Shown here in pieces: positions 1-7,011 of a stretch of 12,784 bases of DNA; the first letter of the stretch is position 1, and every line of letters begins with the position of its first letter. This stretch comes from a bacterium (GTDB lineage: Bacteria; Bacillota_I; Bacilli_A; RFN20; CAG-826). A model generated the notes under the pieces. It was not told the origin of the DNA. It saw only the letters and a list, made by a program, of their open reading frames with translations, and ran no database searches. The DNA lies in contig SFUB01000034.1 in the NCBI GenBank assembly GCA_004561785.1, positions 1 through 12,784 on the forward strand. Direction: 5' to 3'. The position numbers were made by a program, and so were the translations under genes.

Positions 1-97
1 AATTGTTGGCTTCAATAAAAAAGATCCACCATTGTTGAACCGTCTCTCACGACAGAAAAACAAAGGTAGATCAATTTTGAAGAACTATTTATACAAA

Positions 98-1462
98 TTA
101 CGCTTTCAAGAAGGCTTTATACGCTAGATAAGTTTCGTACACATCGGCCTTGGAGACGATCTCCATGGGGCTGTGCATGGATAGGACGGGGACGCCCGCA
201 TCGAGGACGTACATATTGTAGTTACCGAGGATATAAGCGATCGTTCCTCCGCCTCCGGCATCGACTTTGCCGATCTCGGAGGTCTGATAATGGATGTTGT
301 TGCTGTCCATCGCGTTACGGACGAAGGCTAAGAATTCCGGCATGGCGTCGTTGCACCCGGATTTGCCTCTGGCCCCCGTGTACTTATTGAAAACGATACC
401 TTTGCCAAAGTAGCAGGAGTTATGAGGCTCGTTGACGGAGGAATAGAGGGGATCGACCGCGCCGGAGACGTCGCTGGAAAGCATCTTGGCGTTGCTCATC
501 GCGTGACGGACGGCGAGGTTGCTGTCTTTGCCTTCCAAAGCGAGCATTTCAGCGATCACGTTCTCGAACCAAGCCGATTGAGCCCCGGTCGCGCCGATGG
601 ATCCGACTTCTTCTTTGTCCACTAAGACGGCGATGGTCGTGTATTCGCATTGGCCTTGGTCTAGGACGGCTTGGAAGGAGGTGAAGGCGCAGACCCTGTC
701 ATCATGGCCGTATCCGGCGATCATGGAGGCGTCTAAGCCGTAATCTCTGGCCGGTCCGGCCGGGACGGCGACGAGTTCGCTGGAGAGGAAATCCTCTTCT
801 TCGAACCCGTATTTGTCCTGAAGCAGCTTCATGACCGCGTGTTTGACCGCGTGTTTCCCTTCGCCGTCTTGGGGGATGTTGCCGACGGTCAGATCGAGGT
901 TCTCGCCTTCGATGGCTTTGGCCAAAGGCTTTTCCATTTGGGCGGCGGAGAGGTGGATCAATAAATCGGTGATGCCGAGGACGGGGTCGTTAGGATCCTC
1001 GCCGATGGAGATTTTGATGCAGGTGCCGTCTTTCTTGTAGACGACCCCGTGCAAGGCCAAGGGGATTGTGGTGTACTGGTATTTCTTGATGCCCCCATAG
1101 TAATGGGTTTCGAAATAGGCAAAACCACCTTTTTCGTACAGGGGATTTTGCTTGATGTCTAAGCGCGGTGAGTCGATGTGAGCCCCGAGGATGCGGGATC
1201 CTTCTTCCAAACTCTTCTCTCCGATCACCGCGGCGAGGAAGTTCTTGCCCTTGTTGGTGACGTAGACCTTGTCGCCCTTCTTGAGCTCCTTGAATTCGGA
1301 CAAGGGCTTGAAACCGGCCTTTTCAGCCATTTCGATGGCCTCTTCGACCACGAGCCTTTCGGTTTTTCCATAGCTTAAGAAGCTCTTATAGGCCTCCCCG
1401 AATTCGTGGATTTTCTCTTTTTTGGCGGCGTCGGCGTCCAGCCAAATGTTTTTCGCGTACAT
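98..1462 (-). CDS. M18 family aminopeptidase (aspartyl aminopeptidase type)
   Basis: Zinc-dependent aminopeptidase that removes N-terminal residues (acidic ones in characterised M18 members) from peptides in the cytoplasm; no signal peptide is visible. The 454-residue length is typical of M18 enzymes. Metal and catalytic motifs are all present in order: AHIDSPRLD (His95, Asp97), YGHDDR (Asp254/Asp255), DKEEVGSIGATGAQS (Glu284/Glu285), SSDVSGAVDP (Asp331) and SMHSPMEI (His430), and the segment NKYTGARGKSGCNDA (359-373) is also characteristic of the family. The start at 1462 is supported by a GGAGGT Shine-Dalgarno site 6 nt upstream. A TAGACT hexamer at 1491-1496 could be its -10 box, giving a leader of about 20 nt. 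It is transcribed alone, divergently from the lipase gene. The family call is firm; the substrate preference is inferred from the family. Confidence 0.95.
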   Translation of the reverse strand: MYAKNIWLDADAAKKEKIHEFGEAYKSFLSYGKTERLVVEEAIEMAEKAGFKPLSEFKELKKGDKVYVTNKGKNFLAAVIGEKSLEEGSRILGAHIDSPRLDIKQNPLYEKGGFAYFETHYYGGIKKYQYTTIPLALHGVVYKKDGTCIKISIGEDPNDPVLGITDLLIHLSAAQMEKPLAKAIEGENLDLTVGNIPQDGEGKHAVKHAVMKLLQDKYGFEEEDFLSSELVAVPAGPARDYGLDASMIAGYGHDDRVCAFTSFQAVLDQGQCEYTTIAVLVDKEEVGSIGATGAQSAWFENVIAEMLALEGKDSNLAVRHAMSNAKMLSSDVSGAVDPLYSSVNEPHNSCYFGKGIVFNKYTGARGKSGCNDAMPEFLAFVRNAMDSNNIHYQTSEIGKVDAGGGGTIAYILGNYNMYVLDAGVPVLSMHSPMEIVSKADVYETYLAYKAFLKA

Positions 1463-1490
1463 GGGATTACCTCCGTGAATGAATGGGGAT

Positions 1491-1496
1491 AGTCTA
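1491..1496 (-). promoter_or_regulatory. Possible -10 box for the M18 aminopeptidase gene
   Basis: On the minus strand this reads TAGACT, inside the octamer TAGACTAT. It lies about 30 nt before the start codon, which leaves room for a short leader carrying the GGAGGT site. I see no convincing -35 hexamer 16-19 nt upstream, so this is a weak call. The same octamer precedes the histidine phosphatase gene at 4935-4942. Confidence 0.35.
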
Positions 1497-1587
1497 ACTT
1501 TTTCCGTCCCGGAAAGCCATCGAAGAGACGGTGGGACGAACGGTTTCTTGATGGAATGTCATCTCACCGTGGCTTTTTCTCAAACCC

Positions 1588-1604
1588 AAAGAGCCAAACT
1601 CTTT
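1588..1604. repeat. Perfect inverted repeat upstream of the lipase gene
   Basis: AAAGAG (1588-1593), a 5-nt spacer CCAAA, then CTCTTT (1599-1604). The repeat sits 22 nt before the proposed lipase start and just upstream of the GATAAT hexamer at 1614-1619. That position suits an operator, but a 6-bp repeat may also arise by chance. Confidence 0.35.
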
Positions 1605-1625
1605 TATTTCATGGATAATAAAGCC

Positions 1626-3224
1626 ATGGGGTATCTGATTGATTACGTTAAATGGAAGGGGGATGTCCCTCTTGGGGAATATCCTTTCAACGTCTTTGAT
1701 TCCTTGGTGATTTCGGCCCTGTCTTACGTCCGCATGGACGGGCTCGTGAAACGGGAAGAGAAAATCCCTTTGAAAGAAGCGATCGCCAGGGTCAGGAGCC
1801 ACCGCGAGCCCGTCTTCGCGACCTGCGATTACCCCATGCAGAAGAAGGCCTACAAAGATCTTCTGAACGCTATATTGAACAGCAAACGTTATGGGGATCT
1901 TTTGCTTTCCCGTTATGAAGACATCACCGATGAGTCGGACTCCATGCAGTTCTCCGCGTCCACGTACACTTTCCCCAACGGGACCGTTGCTTTGGGCTTC
2001 CGGGGGACGGACGAGACGATCGTCGGATGGAAAGAGGACGCACAGCTTTCTTTCCAAAAGGTATCCGCCCAGAAAAAGGCGGCCGAATACGCGAAGGAAT
2101 TCGCTGCTTTGGGGACTCCGTTCTTCCTGTGCGGCCATTCTAAAGGCGGCAATCTTGCCTTGTTCGCGGCCTTGTCGCTTTCCGACGAAGAAAAAGATTG
2201 GCTCGCCCATTTGTATTTGCTTGACTCACCGGGCCTTTGCCCGGAGGTCTTCGGCCATGTGGATTTGTCCCGCTTGGACGATAAGACCACCGTCATCACC
2301 CCGGGATATGACGTGGTGGGGCAGTTTTTCCCGATGGAGTTCAGCCACACTTTCATCGTGGCCGCGGATGCAGTGGGGGTTCTTCAACACGCTTTCTTAT
2401 CCTGGAGGATAGAAGAAGGGAATTTCGTCTATCAGCCCTCTCTTTCTCCGGAATGCGATTGGGTCAACAAAATGGTGCGCGATTGGCTGATCGACGTGCC
2501 CTTGCCAGCCCGATTTGTATTCATGAACGGGATCTTCGATGCTTTGACTGCGCATGGGGAGAAGACGATTTGGGATCTAGGCAAGAACCCGACCCGGACG
2601 ATAGACCGCCTCCTCGTCGCCTATACCGGGGCGCCCAAGAAAGAGAAGGACACCCTCGCAAAACTGGGCGTCGCCGCCTTCTTCGGAGCTTCGTTCCGCG
2701 AGGTCATCCACCTCAAGAACTTTCCCTCTTTCTTCACCACGAACCTTGTTCAGTCCTTGGCCCTCATCGTCATCGGGACTCTTCTGATCGCGGTCCCAGG
2801 CACTCTTCCTTGGATCGTCGTTACGGTTGTGTCCGCTTTGCTCCTTTTGCTTTGGGCCATCGCGATTTACTACCTCATCAAATCCAAAGGCGACTGGAAG
2901 AAGCTTCGGCTGCGGCTGACCATCGTCGCCGCCGCCTCTTTGGCCTACGCCGGGATCGGGGTCCTTGGCTATGACCAGATCGTGAATCTGGCGACCTGGG
3001 CCTCGGGGATGCTGTTCATCTTCTTGGGCCTGGTGATCCTCGCGGGCCTGCTGCAGAACAAAGAGAAACTGCTTTACGTCAAGATCATCGAGATCATCGA
3101 AACCGTCCTCTACTGCGCGATGGGATGCTTCATGCTCTTTGCTCCGTCGGTGGCTTTGGAATACGGGATCTTCGCGACCGGGATCATCATGGTCGCCGAC
3201 GGGATTTACAAGTTCGTCCGTTGA
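1626..3224 (+). CDS. Mbeg1-type (DUF2974) lipase fused to a six-helix membrane domain
   Basis: Predicted membrane-bound lipase/esterase of the alpha/beta-hydrolase fold, 532 residues from this start. The N-terminal half matches the Mbeg1-like family: IDYVKWKGD near the start, the strand motif LGFRGTDET, the nucleophile elbow GHSKGG (Ser172), LLDSPG (Asp200) and LQHAFLSW (His255) as a likely triad. The C-terminal region from about residue 376 holds six hydrophobic segments (about 377-392, 394-418, 431-449, 455-476, 491-507, 511-531), resembling DUF308/HdeD-like membrane proteins. Start choice: upstream in-frame ATGs at 1479, 1551 and 1611 exist, but family members begin close to the DYVKW motif; 1611 is the main alternative. 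No start has a Shine-Dalgarno site; GATAAT lies 6 nt before 1626, so the mRNA may be leaderless. The gene converges on ribU. The natural substrate is unknown. Confidence 0.85.
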   Translation: MGYLIDYVKWKGDVPLGEYPFNVFDSLVISALSYVRMDGLVKREEKIPLKEAIARVRSHREPVFATCDYPMQKKAYKDLLNAILNSKRYGDLLLSRYEDITDESDSMQFSASTYTFPNGTVALGFRGTDETIVGWKEDAQLSFQKVSAQKKAAEYAKEFAALGTPFFLCGHSKGGNLALFAALSLSDEEKDWLAHLYLLDSPGLCPEVFGHVDLSRLDDKTTVITPGYDVVGQFFPMEFSHTFIVAADAVGVLQHAFLSWRIEEGNFVYQPSLSPECDWVNKMVRDWLIDVPLPARFVFMNGIFDALTAHGEKTIWDLGKNPTRTIDRLLVAYTGAPKKEKDTLAKLGVAAFFGASFREVIHLKNFPSFFTTNLVQSLALIVIGTLLIAVPGTLPWIVVTVVSALLLLLWAIAIYYLIKSKGDWKKLRLRLTIVAAASLAYAGIGVLGYDQIVNLATWASGMLFIFLGLVILAGLLQNKEKLLYVKIIEIIETVLYCAMGCFMLFAPSVALEYGIFATGIIMVADGIYKFVR

Positions 3225-3235
3225 ATATTGGAAGA

Positions 3236-3296
3236 CACGCAAAAACAAACTTTTATGGGCTTTTTGCTACATGAGCCCGGCATTTGCGTGGTTTTT
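3236..3296. terminator. Nested-hairpin terminator between convergent lipase and ribU genes
   Basis: An outer perfect 8-bp inverted repeat, CACGCAAA (3236-3243) and TTTGCGTG (3283-3290), encloses an inner 5-bp stem, GGGCT (3257-3261) with AGCCC (3274-3278). A T-run follows at 3292-3296 on the plus strand. It lies between the lipase stop (3224) and the ribU stop (3310), so it fits an intrinsic terminator serving the plus strand and possibly both. The wide space between outer and inner stems is unusual for a standard terminator. Confidence 0.6.
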
Positions 3297-3309
3297 GAAT
3301 CCCTCTTTT

Positions 3310-4008
3310 TCAGCGGTTTCTTTCTAAGAAATAGCGGAGCCCCCCATAGAATGAGCAGGACAAGACGATGACGATCGCGTCTTTCAGGGCATTGAAGGGC
3401 AAAACCGCGAAGAAGGCATAACTCCAGCCCACGTCTTGGATTGCCGGGATGGCCGCTTGGCAGATGGCGAGCAGGGCATCTAGGGGCAACCCGTAGAGAA
3501 CCGAGAAGAAAGGAATCAGGACGTATACGTTTAGCACCATCGCTAGAATTAGATGCGTGGGCAAGGATATCGCGAATCCCAAAAGCATGGCTTTTTTGGA
3601 TTTCTTTTTTCGGTACAGAAGGCAGACTGGGAGGATCAAGAGACAGGAAAGAATGAGATCCGCCCATTCCCCGACGGTCGCGGTGGAGGTGAAGGGGAGT
3701 TTGATGAAGGTTTTGGCCAATAAGACGAGGAAGGCGCATAAAGGGCCTTCGCTTAGGCCGATGAGCAAAGCGGGGACTTCGTCGAAGTGGAGAGTTAAAA
3801 ACTCCGGGAAGAATGGCAACTTGATGGTGAAGATGGGAACGACGTAAAGCAGGGCGGATAACGCCCCGAAGACGCCGGCTTTGGCGATGGAGGAAGGCGA
3901 GAGTCTTCTATTTCCTCTGTTTTCCTTCTTCGCTTCGAAATAGGCGAAGACGCTGATTAAGAGCAAGGCGATGAGGGACAAAAAGGAAGGGAGTTTCTCT
4001 AGATCCAT
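3310..4008 (-). CDS. ribU: Riboflavin ECF transporter S component RibU
   Basis: Substrate-binding membrane subunit of an energy-coupling-factor transporter for riboflavin; it would work with a shared EcfA/EcfA'/EcfT module encoded elsewhere. The 232-residue protein is almost entirely hydrophobic helices. RibU-type signatures are visible: KLPFFPEFLTLHFDEVPALL (63-82), FTSTATVGEWAD (106-117) and LPFNALKDAIV (203-213). An N-terminal hydrophobic segment (about 8-24) followed by a basic linker looks like an addition to the usual six-helix core. Start choice: an ATG 15 nt upstream (4023) has no ribosome binding site, whereas the ATG at 4008 has GGAGG 8 nt before it. The specificity call rests on both the protein motifs and the FMN riboswitch directly upstream, a combination well known for riboflavin uptake genes. 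Confidence 0.9.
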   Translation of the reverse strand: MDLEKLPSFLSLIALLLISVFAYFEAKKENRGNRRLSPSSIAKAGVFGALSALLYVVPIFTIKLPFFPEFLTLHFDEVPALLIGLSEGPLCAFLVLLAKTFIKLPFTSTATVGEWADLILSCLLILPVCLLYRKKKSKKAMLLGFAISLPTHLILAMVLNVYVLIPFFSVLYGLPLDALLAICQAAIPAIQDVGWSYAFFAVLPFNALKDAIVIVLSCSFYGGLRYFLERNR

Positions 4009-4015
4009 AAAAAAG

Positions 4016-4033
4016 GCCTCCATTTCAGGGGGC
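4016..4033 (-). promoter_or_regulatory. Possible Shine-Dalgarno-sequestering hairpin (riboswitch expression platform)
   Basis: On the minus strand GCCCCC (4033-4028) can pair with GGAGGC (4021-4016) with one mismatch and a 6-nt loop. This would bury the GGAGG ribosome binding site of ribU. It lies between the riboswitch aptamer and the start codon and would suit control of translation. No strong terminator hairpin with a following T-run is visible here. Inference only; the switching partner strand was not identified. Confidence 0.4.
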
Positions 4034-4054
4034 GTTATCCGAAAAAAGAGAAAT

Positions 4055-4172
4055 CCCTTCTTCCATCCGGACTTTACCGTTGGCCCTGGAATCTCACCAG
4101 ATCATGCCTTCTTTATCTTTGAAGGCTCGCGGGCTGTACCGCCAGTCGACGTAATTCTCGTCGCCCTGAAGC
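4055..4172 (-). ncRNA. FMN riboswitch (RFN element)
   Basis: Read on the minus strand, the conserved RFN blocks appear in the correct order: CTTCAGGGCGACG, then CGTCGACTGGCGGTA, then CAGCCCGCGAGCC. A variable stem GCCTTC/GAAGGC follows, then GATCTGGTGAGATTCCAG, GGGCCAACGGT and AAAGTCCGGATGGAAGAAG. These match the known FMN aptamer consensus closely, including the GGCGGTA and AGTCCGGATGG cores. FMN binding would reduce expression of the riboflavin transporter gene immediately downstream. The 5' end falls about where transcription from the TATAAT promoter at 4179-4184 should begin, so the aptamer occupies almost the entire 5' part of the leader. Confidence 0.96.
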
Positions 4173-4178
4173 GAAATC

Positions 4179-4208
4179 ATTATAGGGGCATCATCGAAAA
4201 ATAGACAA
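4179..4208 (-). promoter_or_regulatory. Sigma-A-type promoter for the FMN riboswitch and ribU
   Basis: On the minus strand a -35 TTGTCT (4208-4203) and a perfect -10 TATAAT (4184-4179) are separated by 18 nt. Predicted transcription starts near 4172, at the first base of the riboswitch. The promoter lies just after the histidine phosphatase stop codon, so ribU need not depend on read-through from that gene. Confidence 0.8.
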
Positions 4209-4216
4209 GGCGTTTG

Positions 4217-4930
4217 TTATTTTTTCTCAATTCTGGCTTCTCTTCCTTGACTTTTTGCCGATTCACGGAAGGCCCCGGCTTCGCTCAGCAGCTCTTCATG
4301 TCCTTCTAGATGGGGCAAGGAGCCGAAGCAGCGGATGCGGAAGCCGGCGTGCCCGGGTTCGATCTCCTCGGTTTGGGCCACGGAGATAGAAGAGGTGGGC
4401 ATGAAGAAATTCATCCAAAGGATGGCGGGGGAGACTCCGGCGAGACGGCTAAGCAAGTAACTTCCGGAGCCGAGGTGGCAGAAGAAGAGGATGCTCCTTT
4501 CATTCTTGCCTCCATCGGTGAGAAAGTGACCGCCTTCTTTCTTATAGCCGTGTTCCTCCAAAAATTGATAGAAGGAGGATTCGATGGATTCGTATTCCTT
4601 TTTGATCTCTGGGGTGGCTTCAAACACAGGGGCTTCAATCCAATGATCCGCGTCGTAGCAAAGCGGGTCCTCCGTCCATAGACGGGGTTCCCTGTCCCAA
4701 ATCCAAGGGGCTTCCTTGAGCCAAGGCAAAACGCCGTCTGGCTCACGGTTCATCGCCTTTAAGTAAGGTTCTGCGGTTCTTTGGGCTCTGCCATAGGGGG
4801 AGAGATAGATTTCGTCAAAGTGACGCCGCAAAAGAACTTCTTTGAGTAATTCGGCCTGCTTGAACCCTTTTTCAGTGAGGGAATCATGTTCGTAGTCGGG
4901 GTCTCCGTGGCGGATGATCGTGATCTTCAT
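4217..4930 (-). CDS. Histidine phosphatase family protein (phosphoglycerate mutase-like)
   Basis: Phosphohydrolase of the branch that uses a phospho-histidine intermediate. The N-terminal motif IIRHGD gives Arg7, His8 (the phosphorylated residue) and Gly9. SPYGRAQRTAEP (44-55) supplies the second phosphate-binding arginine, Glu73 in WLKEAPW is a likely acid, and His152 in FFCHLGSG is the second catalytic histidine. The length of 237 residues is slightly above the usual 200-230; residues after about 205 form a charged tail rich in Glu, Lys and Arg. No signal peptide is seen. The substrate cannot be told from sequence. The gene lies upstream of ribU in the same direction, but ribU has its own promoter. 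No Shine-Dalgarno site precedes the start; TAGACT lies 6 nt upstream with TG one base before it, like an extended -10, so the mRNA may be leaderless. Confidence 0.88.
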   Translation of the reverse strand: MKITIIRHGDPDYEHDSLTEKGFKQAELLKEVLLRRHFDEIYLSPYGRAQRTAEPYLKAMNREPDGVLPWLKEAPWIWDREPRLWTEDPLCYDADHWIEAPVFEATPEIKKEYESIESSFYQFLEEHGYKKEGGHFLTDGGKNERSILFFCHLGSGSYLLSRLAGVSPAILWMNFFMPTSSISVAQTEEIEPGHAGFRIRCFGSLPHLEGHEELLSEAGAFRESAKSQGREARIEKK

Positions 4931-4936
4931 GCTTAT

Positions 4937-4942
4937 AGTCTA
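4937..4942 (-). promoter_or_regulatory. Possible extended -10 box of the histidine phosphatase gene
   Basis: On the minus strand TAGACT is preceded by TGC (extended -10 pattern) and followed by six bases and then the ATG. Transcription would begin at or next to the start codon. No clear -35 hexamer is visible. Part of an octamer TAGACTAT also found upstream of the M18 aminopeptidase gene. Confidence 0.4.
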
Positions 4943-5023
4943 GCAAACGAAGGCCACTTCGGTCTCTTTTGTTTCCGCGAATCCTTGTATACAAAAAGGG
5001 GTGGCGAGTTCCTTTCTCTCTTC

Positions 5024-5029
5024 TACAAT
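5024..5029 (+). promoter_or_regulatory. Possible -10 box for pepO
   Basis: TACAAT lies 34 nt before the proposed pepO start and upstream of its AGGAG site. The -35 region is poor (TGGCGA at 16-nt spacing). A perfect 10-bp palindrome, TTGTATACAA, lies further upstream at 4985-4994. Confidence 0.35.
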
Positions 5030-5063
5030 GGGTCTATCCAAAAAAAGGAGCAACGAAAAGAAC

Positions 5064-6962
5064 ATGAAAGCACGTATCCAAGATGATCTCTACCAGGCCG
5101 TCAACGGCGAATGGATCGAGAAAGCCGTGATCCCTGAGGATCGGCCGACCGCGGGAGGGTTCGCGGAACTCGACGAGAACGTTGAGAAGATCCTACGCGG
5201 TGATTTCGCCGATTTCGCCTCGGGCAAGAAGGCATTGCCTTCCAAGGAAGTTGGGGAGGCCGTGAAGCTTTATTCCCTTTACCTTGACGCGAAGAGGAGG
5301 AACGAAGAAGGCCTTAAACCCCTATTGCCAGGCTTGTCTAAAATTTTATCCATTCATAGCGTGGAGGATCTTAATGCCCATGCGAAAGAGTTCGAACTCG
5401 AGGGGATAACGCTTCCTTTTTCCAGCGGCGTCACCGAGGACATGAAGGATGCGACCAAGCATTGCTTTGTCTTGATGGGGCCGAGCATCATCCTTCCCGA
5501 TACCACTTATTACGAAGAGGGTAACGATACCGGGAAGCAATTGCTCGCTTTGTATAGCCAGTCCCTTGCCGAGCTTCTTAAGTTGACCCCCCTTTCGGAA
5601 GCGGAGCAAAAGCTCTATTTGGAAGACACCCTCAAATTCGATGCCTTGGTGGCCAAGCAAGTGAAGAGCCAGCTGGAATGGGCCAACTACGTGAACAACT
5701 ACAACCCCAAGAGCTTGGCGGAGGTCGCCAAGGATCTCGCCCCGTTCGACTTCAAGGGCTTCCTGAAGCAAATTTACGGCGATGAGGCTCCTGAGACCAT
5801 CGTCGTCTTCGACCCCAAGGCCATCGAGAATTTCTCTTCTTACTTCAGCGAAGAGAATCTGCCTTTGTATCTCCACTGGGCATACACCCGTTATCTTGTT
5901 TCCGGCGCGAAGCTCTGCAGCGAGTCCGCGCATGCTCTCGCGACTTCTTTCCGCCGGGCTTTGCTTGGGGTCGAGAAGGACCCCGTTTTGGAGAAACAGG
6001 CTTATCAATTCTCCTCGCAGTTCTTCTCCGATTCGATCGGGATGTATTACGGGGCGGCTTATTTTGGCGAAGAGGCCAAGAAAGACGTCGTGGACATGGT
6101 CAAGCAGATCATCGAGACCTACAAGAAGAGAATGGCCAGGAATTCCTTCCTTAAGGAAGCGACCCGCGAAAAGGCCATTCTGAAGCTCTCCACGATCGAG
6201 ATCAAGATGGGGTACCCTGACAAAATCGACCCATTCTATGCGACTTTGAAGGTTGATCCTTCCTTGTCTTTATTCGAAAACGCGCAGGTTTTGCAAAGAA
6301 AATTGAACCAAAGGAACTGGGATAAACTCCATAAAGACGTCGATCGTTCCGAATGGGGAATGCCTGGGCATATGGTCAACGCCTGCTACAACCCCTCGAT
6401 GAACGACATCACCTTCCCGGCGGCCATCCTCCAAAAACCCTTCTATGGTTTGGATCAGTCGCGCGAAGAGAACCTCGGCGGCATCGGCGCCGTCATCGGC
6501 CACGAGATCAGCCACGCCTTCGATAACAACGGGGCAAGCTTCGACGAGACCGGCAGCTTGGCGAATTGGTGGACTCCGGAAGATTATTCCGCTTTCCAAT
6601 CCCTAACCAAAAAGATGATTGAGGAATTCGACGGGATCGAATACTTCGGCGGCAAGGTAAACGGAGAGCTGACCGTCTCCGAGAATATCGCCGACAACGG
6701 CGGCATGGGCGTGACCCTTGAGATCATGTCGACGATTCCCCATGCGGATTATCAAGCCTATTTCAAAAATTGGGCCAAGGTCTGGTGCATGAAGGCAAAG
6801 CCGCAGTATATCCAGTACCTGCTCATCAACGATGTCCATTCCCCCGCGGGGCTCCGGGCAAATATGCAGCCGAGGAACTTCGCGGAATGGTATAGAGCTT
6901 TCGACGTCAAAGAAGGGGATGGGATGTATCTCTCCCCGGAGAAGCGCGTTTCCATTTGGTAA
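5064..6962 (+). CDS. pepO: M13 family zinc metallopeptidase PepO
   Basis: Zinc endopeptidase of the neprilysin family that cuts oligopeptides; 632 residues, the usual PepO length. The zinc site is HEISH (His480, Glu481, His484) with the third ligand Glu540 in SENIADNGG, where Asp544 is also conserved. Upstream, YNPSMNDITFPAAILQKPFY is the family substrate-binding block, and DVHSPAGLRAN near residues 590-599 supplies the conserved His592 and Arg597. The C-terminus ends in the characteristic Ile-Trp. No signal peptide or membrane helix is present, so it is probably cytoplasmic like lactic-acid-bacterial PepO. Start choice: the reading frame is open from 5001, but the family N-terminus matches MKARIQDDLYQAVNGEW at 5064; AGGAG lies 13 nt upstream, a rather long spacing. 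It is a single gene converging on the hydrolase gene, with a hairpin between them. Confidence 0.95.
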   Translation: MKARIQDDLYQAVNGEWIEKAVIPEDRPTAGGFAELDENVEKILRGDFADFASGKKALPSKEVGEAVKLYSLYLDAKRRNEEGLKPLLPGLSKILSIHSVEDLNAHAKEFELEGITLPFSSGVTEDMKDATKHCFVLMGPSIILPDTTYYEEGNDTGKQLLALYSQSLAELLKLTPLSEAEQKLYLEDTLKFDALVAKQVKSQLEWANYVNNYNPKSLAEVAKDLAPFDFKGFLKQIYGDEAPETIVVFDPKAIENFSSYFSEENLPLYLHWAYTRYLVSGAKLCSESAHALATSFRRALLGVEKDPVLEKQAYQFSSQFFSDSIGMYYGAAYFGEEAKKDVVDMVKQIIETYKKRMARNSFLKEATREKAILKLSTIEIKMGYPDKIDPFYATLKVDPSLSLFENAQVLQRKLNQRNWDKLHKDVDRSEWGMPGHMVNACYNPSMNDITFPAAILQKPFYGLDQSREENLGGIGAVIGHEISHAFDNNGASFDETGSLANWWTPEDYSAFQSLTKKMIEEFDGIEYFGGKVNGELTVSENIADNGGMGVTLEIMSTIPHADYQAYFKNWAKVWCMKAKPQYIQYLLINDVHSPAGLRANMQPRNFAEWYRAFDVKEGDGMYLSPEKRVSIW

Positions 6963-7007
6963 AAAAGAAGGCAGCAAATTGGGCACACATCAAGCCCCCT
7001 CTTTTTT
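6961..7007. terminator. Bidirectional terminator between pepO and the hydrolase gene
   Basis: An A-rich arm AAAAAAGAAGG (from 6961) pairs, with one mismatch, with CCCCTCTTTTTT (up to 7007). Inside is a 4-bp stem GGGC (6981-6984) with GCCC (6994-6997). The A-run and T-run at the two ends give each strand a U-tract, as expected between the convergent stops at 6962 and 7012. Confidence 0.6.
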
Positions 7008-7011
7008 GCTT

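Noticed and set aside
1..97. Gene or terminator at the left edge
   Set aside because: AT-rich sequence downstream of the M18 gene. I see no stable hairpin with a T-run, no motif-bearing frame and no RNA gene.
1479..1625. Longer N-terminus for the lipase gene from the first in-frame ATG
   Set aside because: The extra 49 residues are not hydrophobic or family-like, have no ribosome binding site, and overlap the promoter and leader region of the divergent M18 gene. Family members start near the DYVKWKGD motif.
3206..3739. 177-residue minus-strand frame over the end of ribU and the terminator
   Set aside because: It overlaps ribU in another frame, has arginine/proline-rich shadow composition, and no family motifs or ribosome binding site.
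4034..4060. Rho-independent terminator as the riboswitch expression platform
   Set aside because: A T-run is present on the minus strand, but the only hairpin before it has about four weak base pairs, so a translational switch is preferred.
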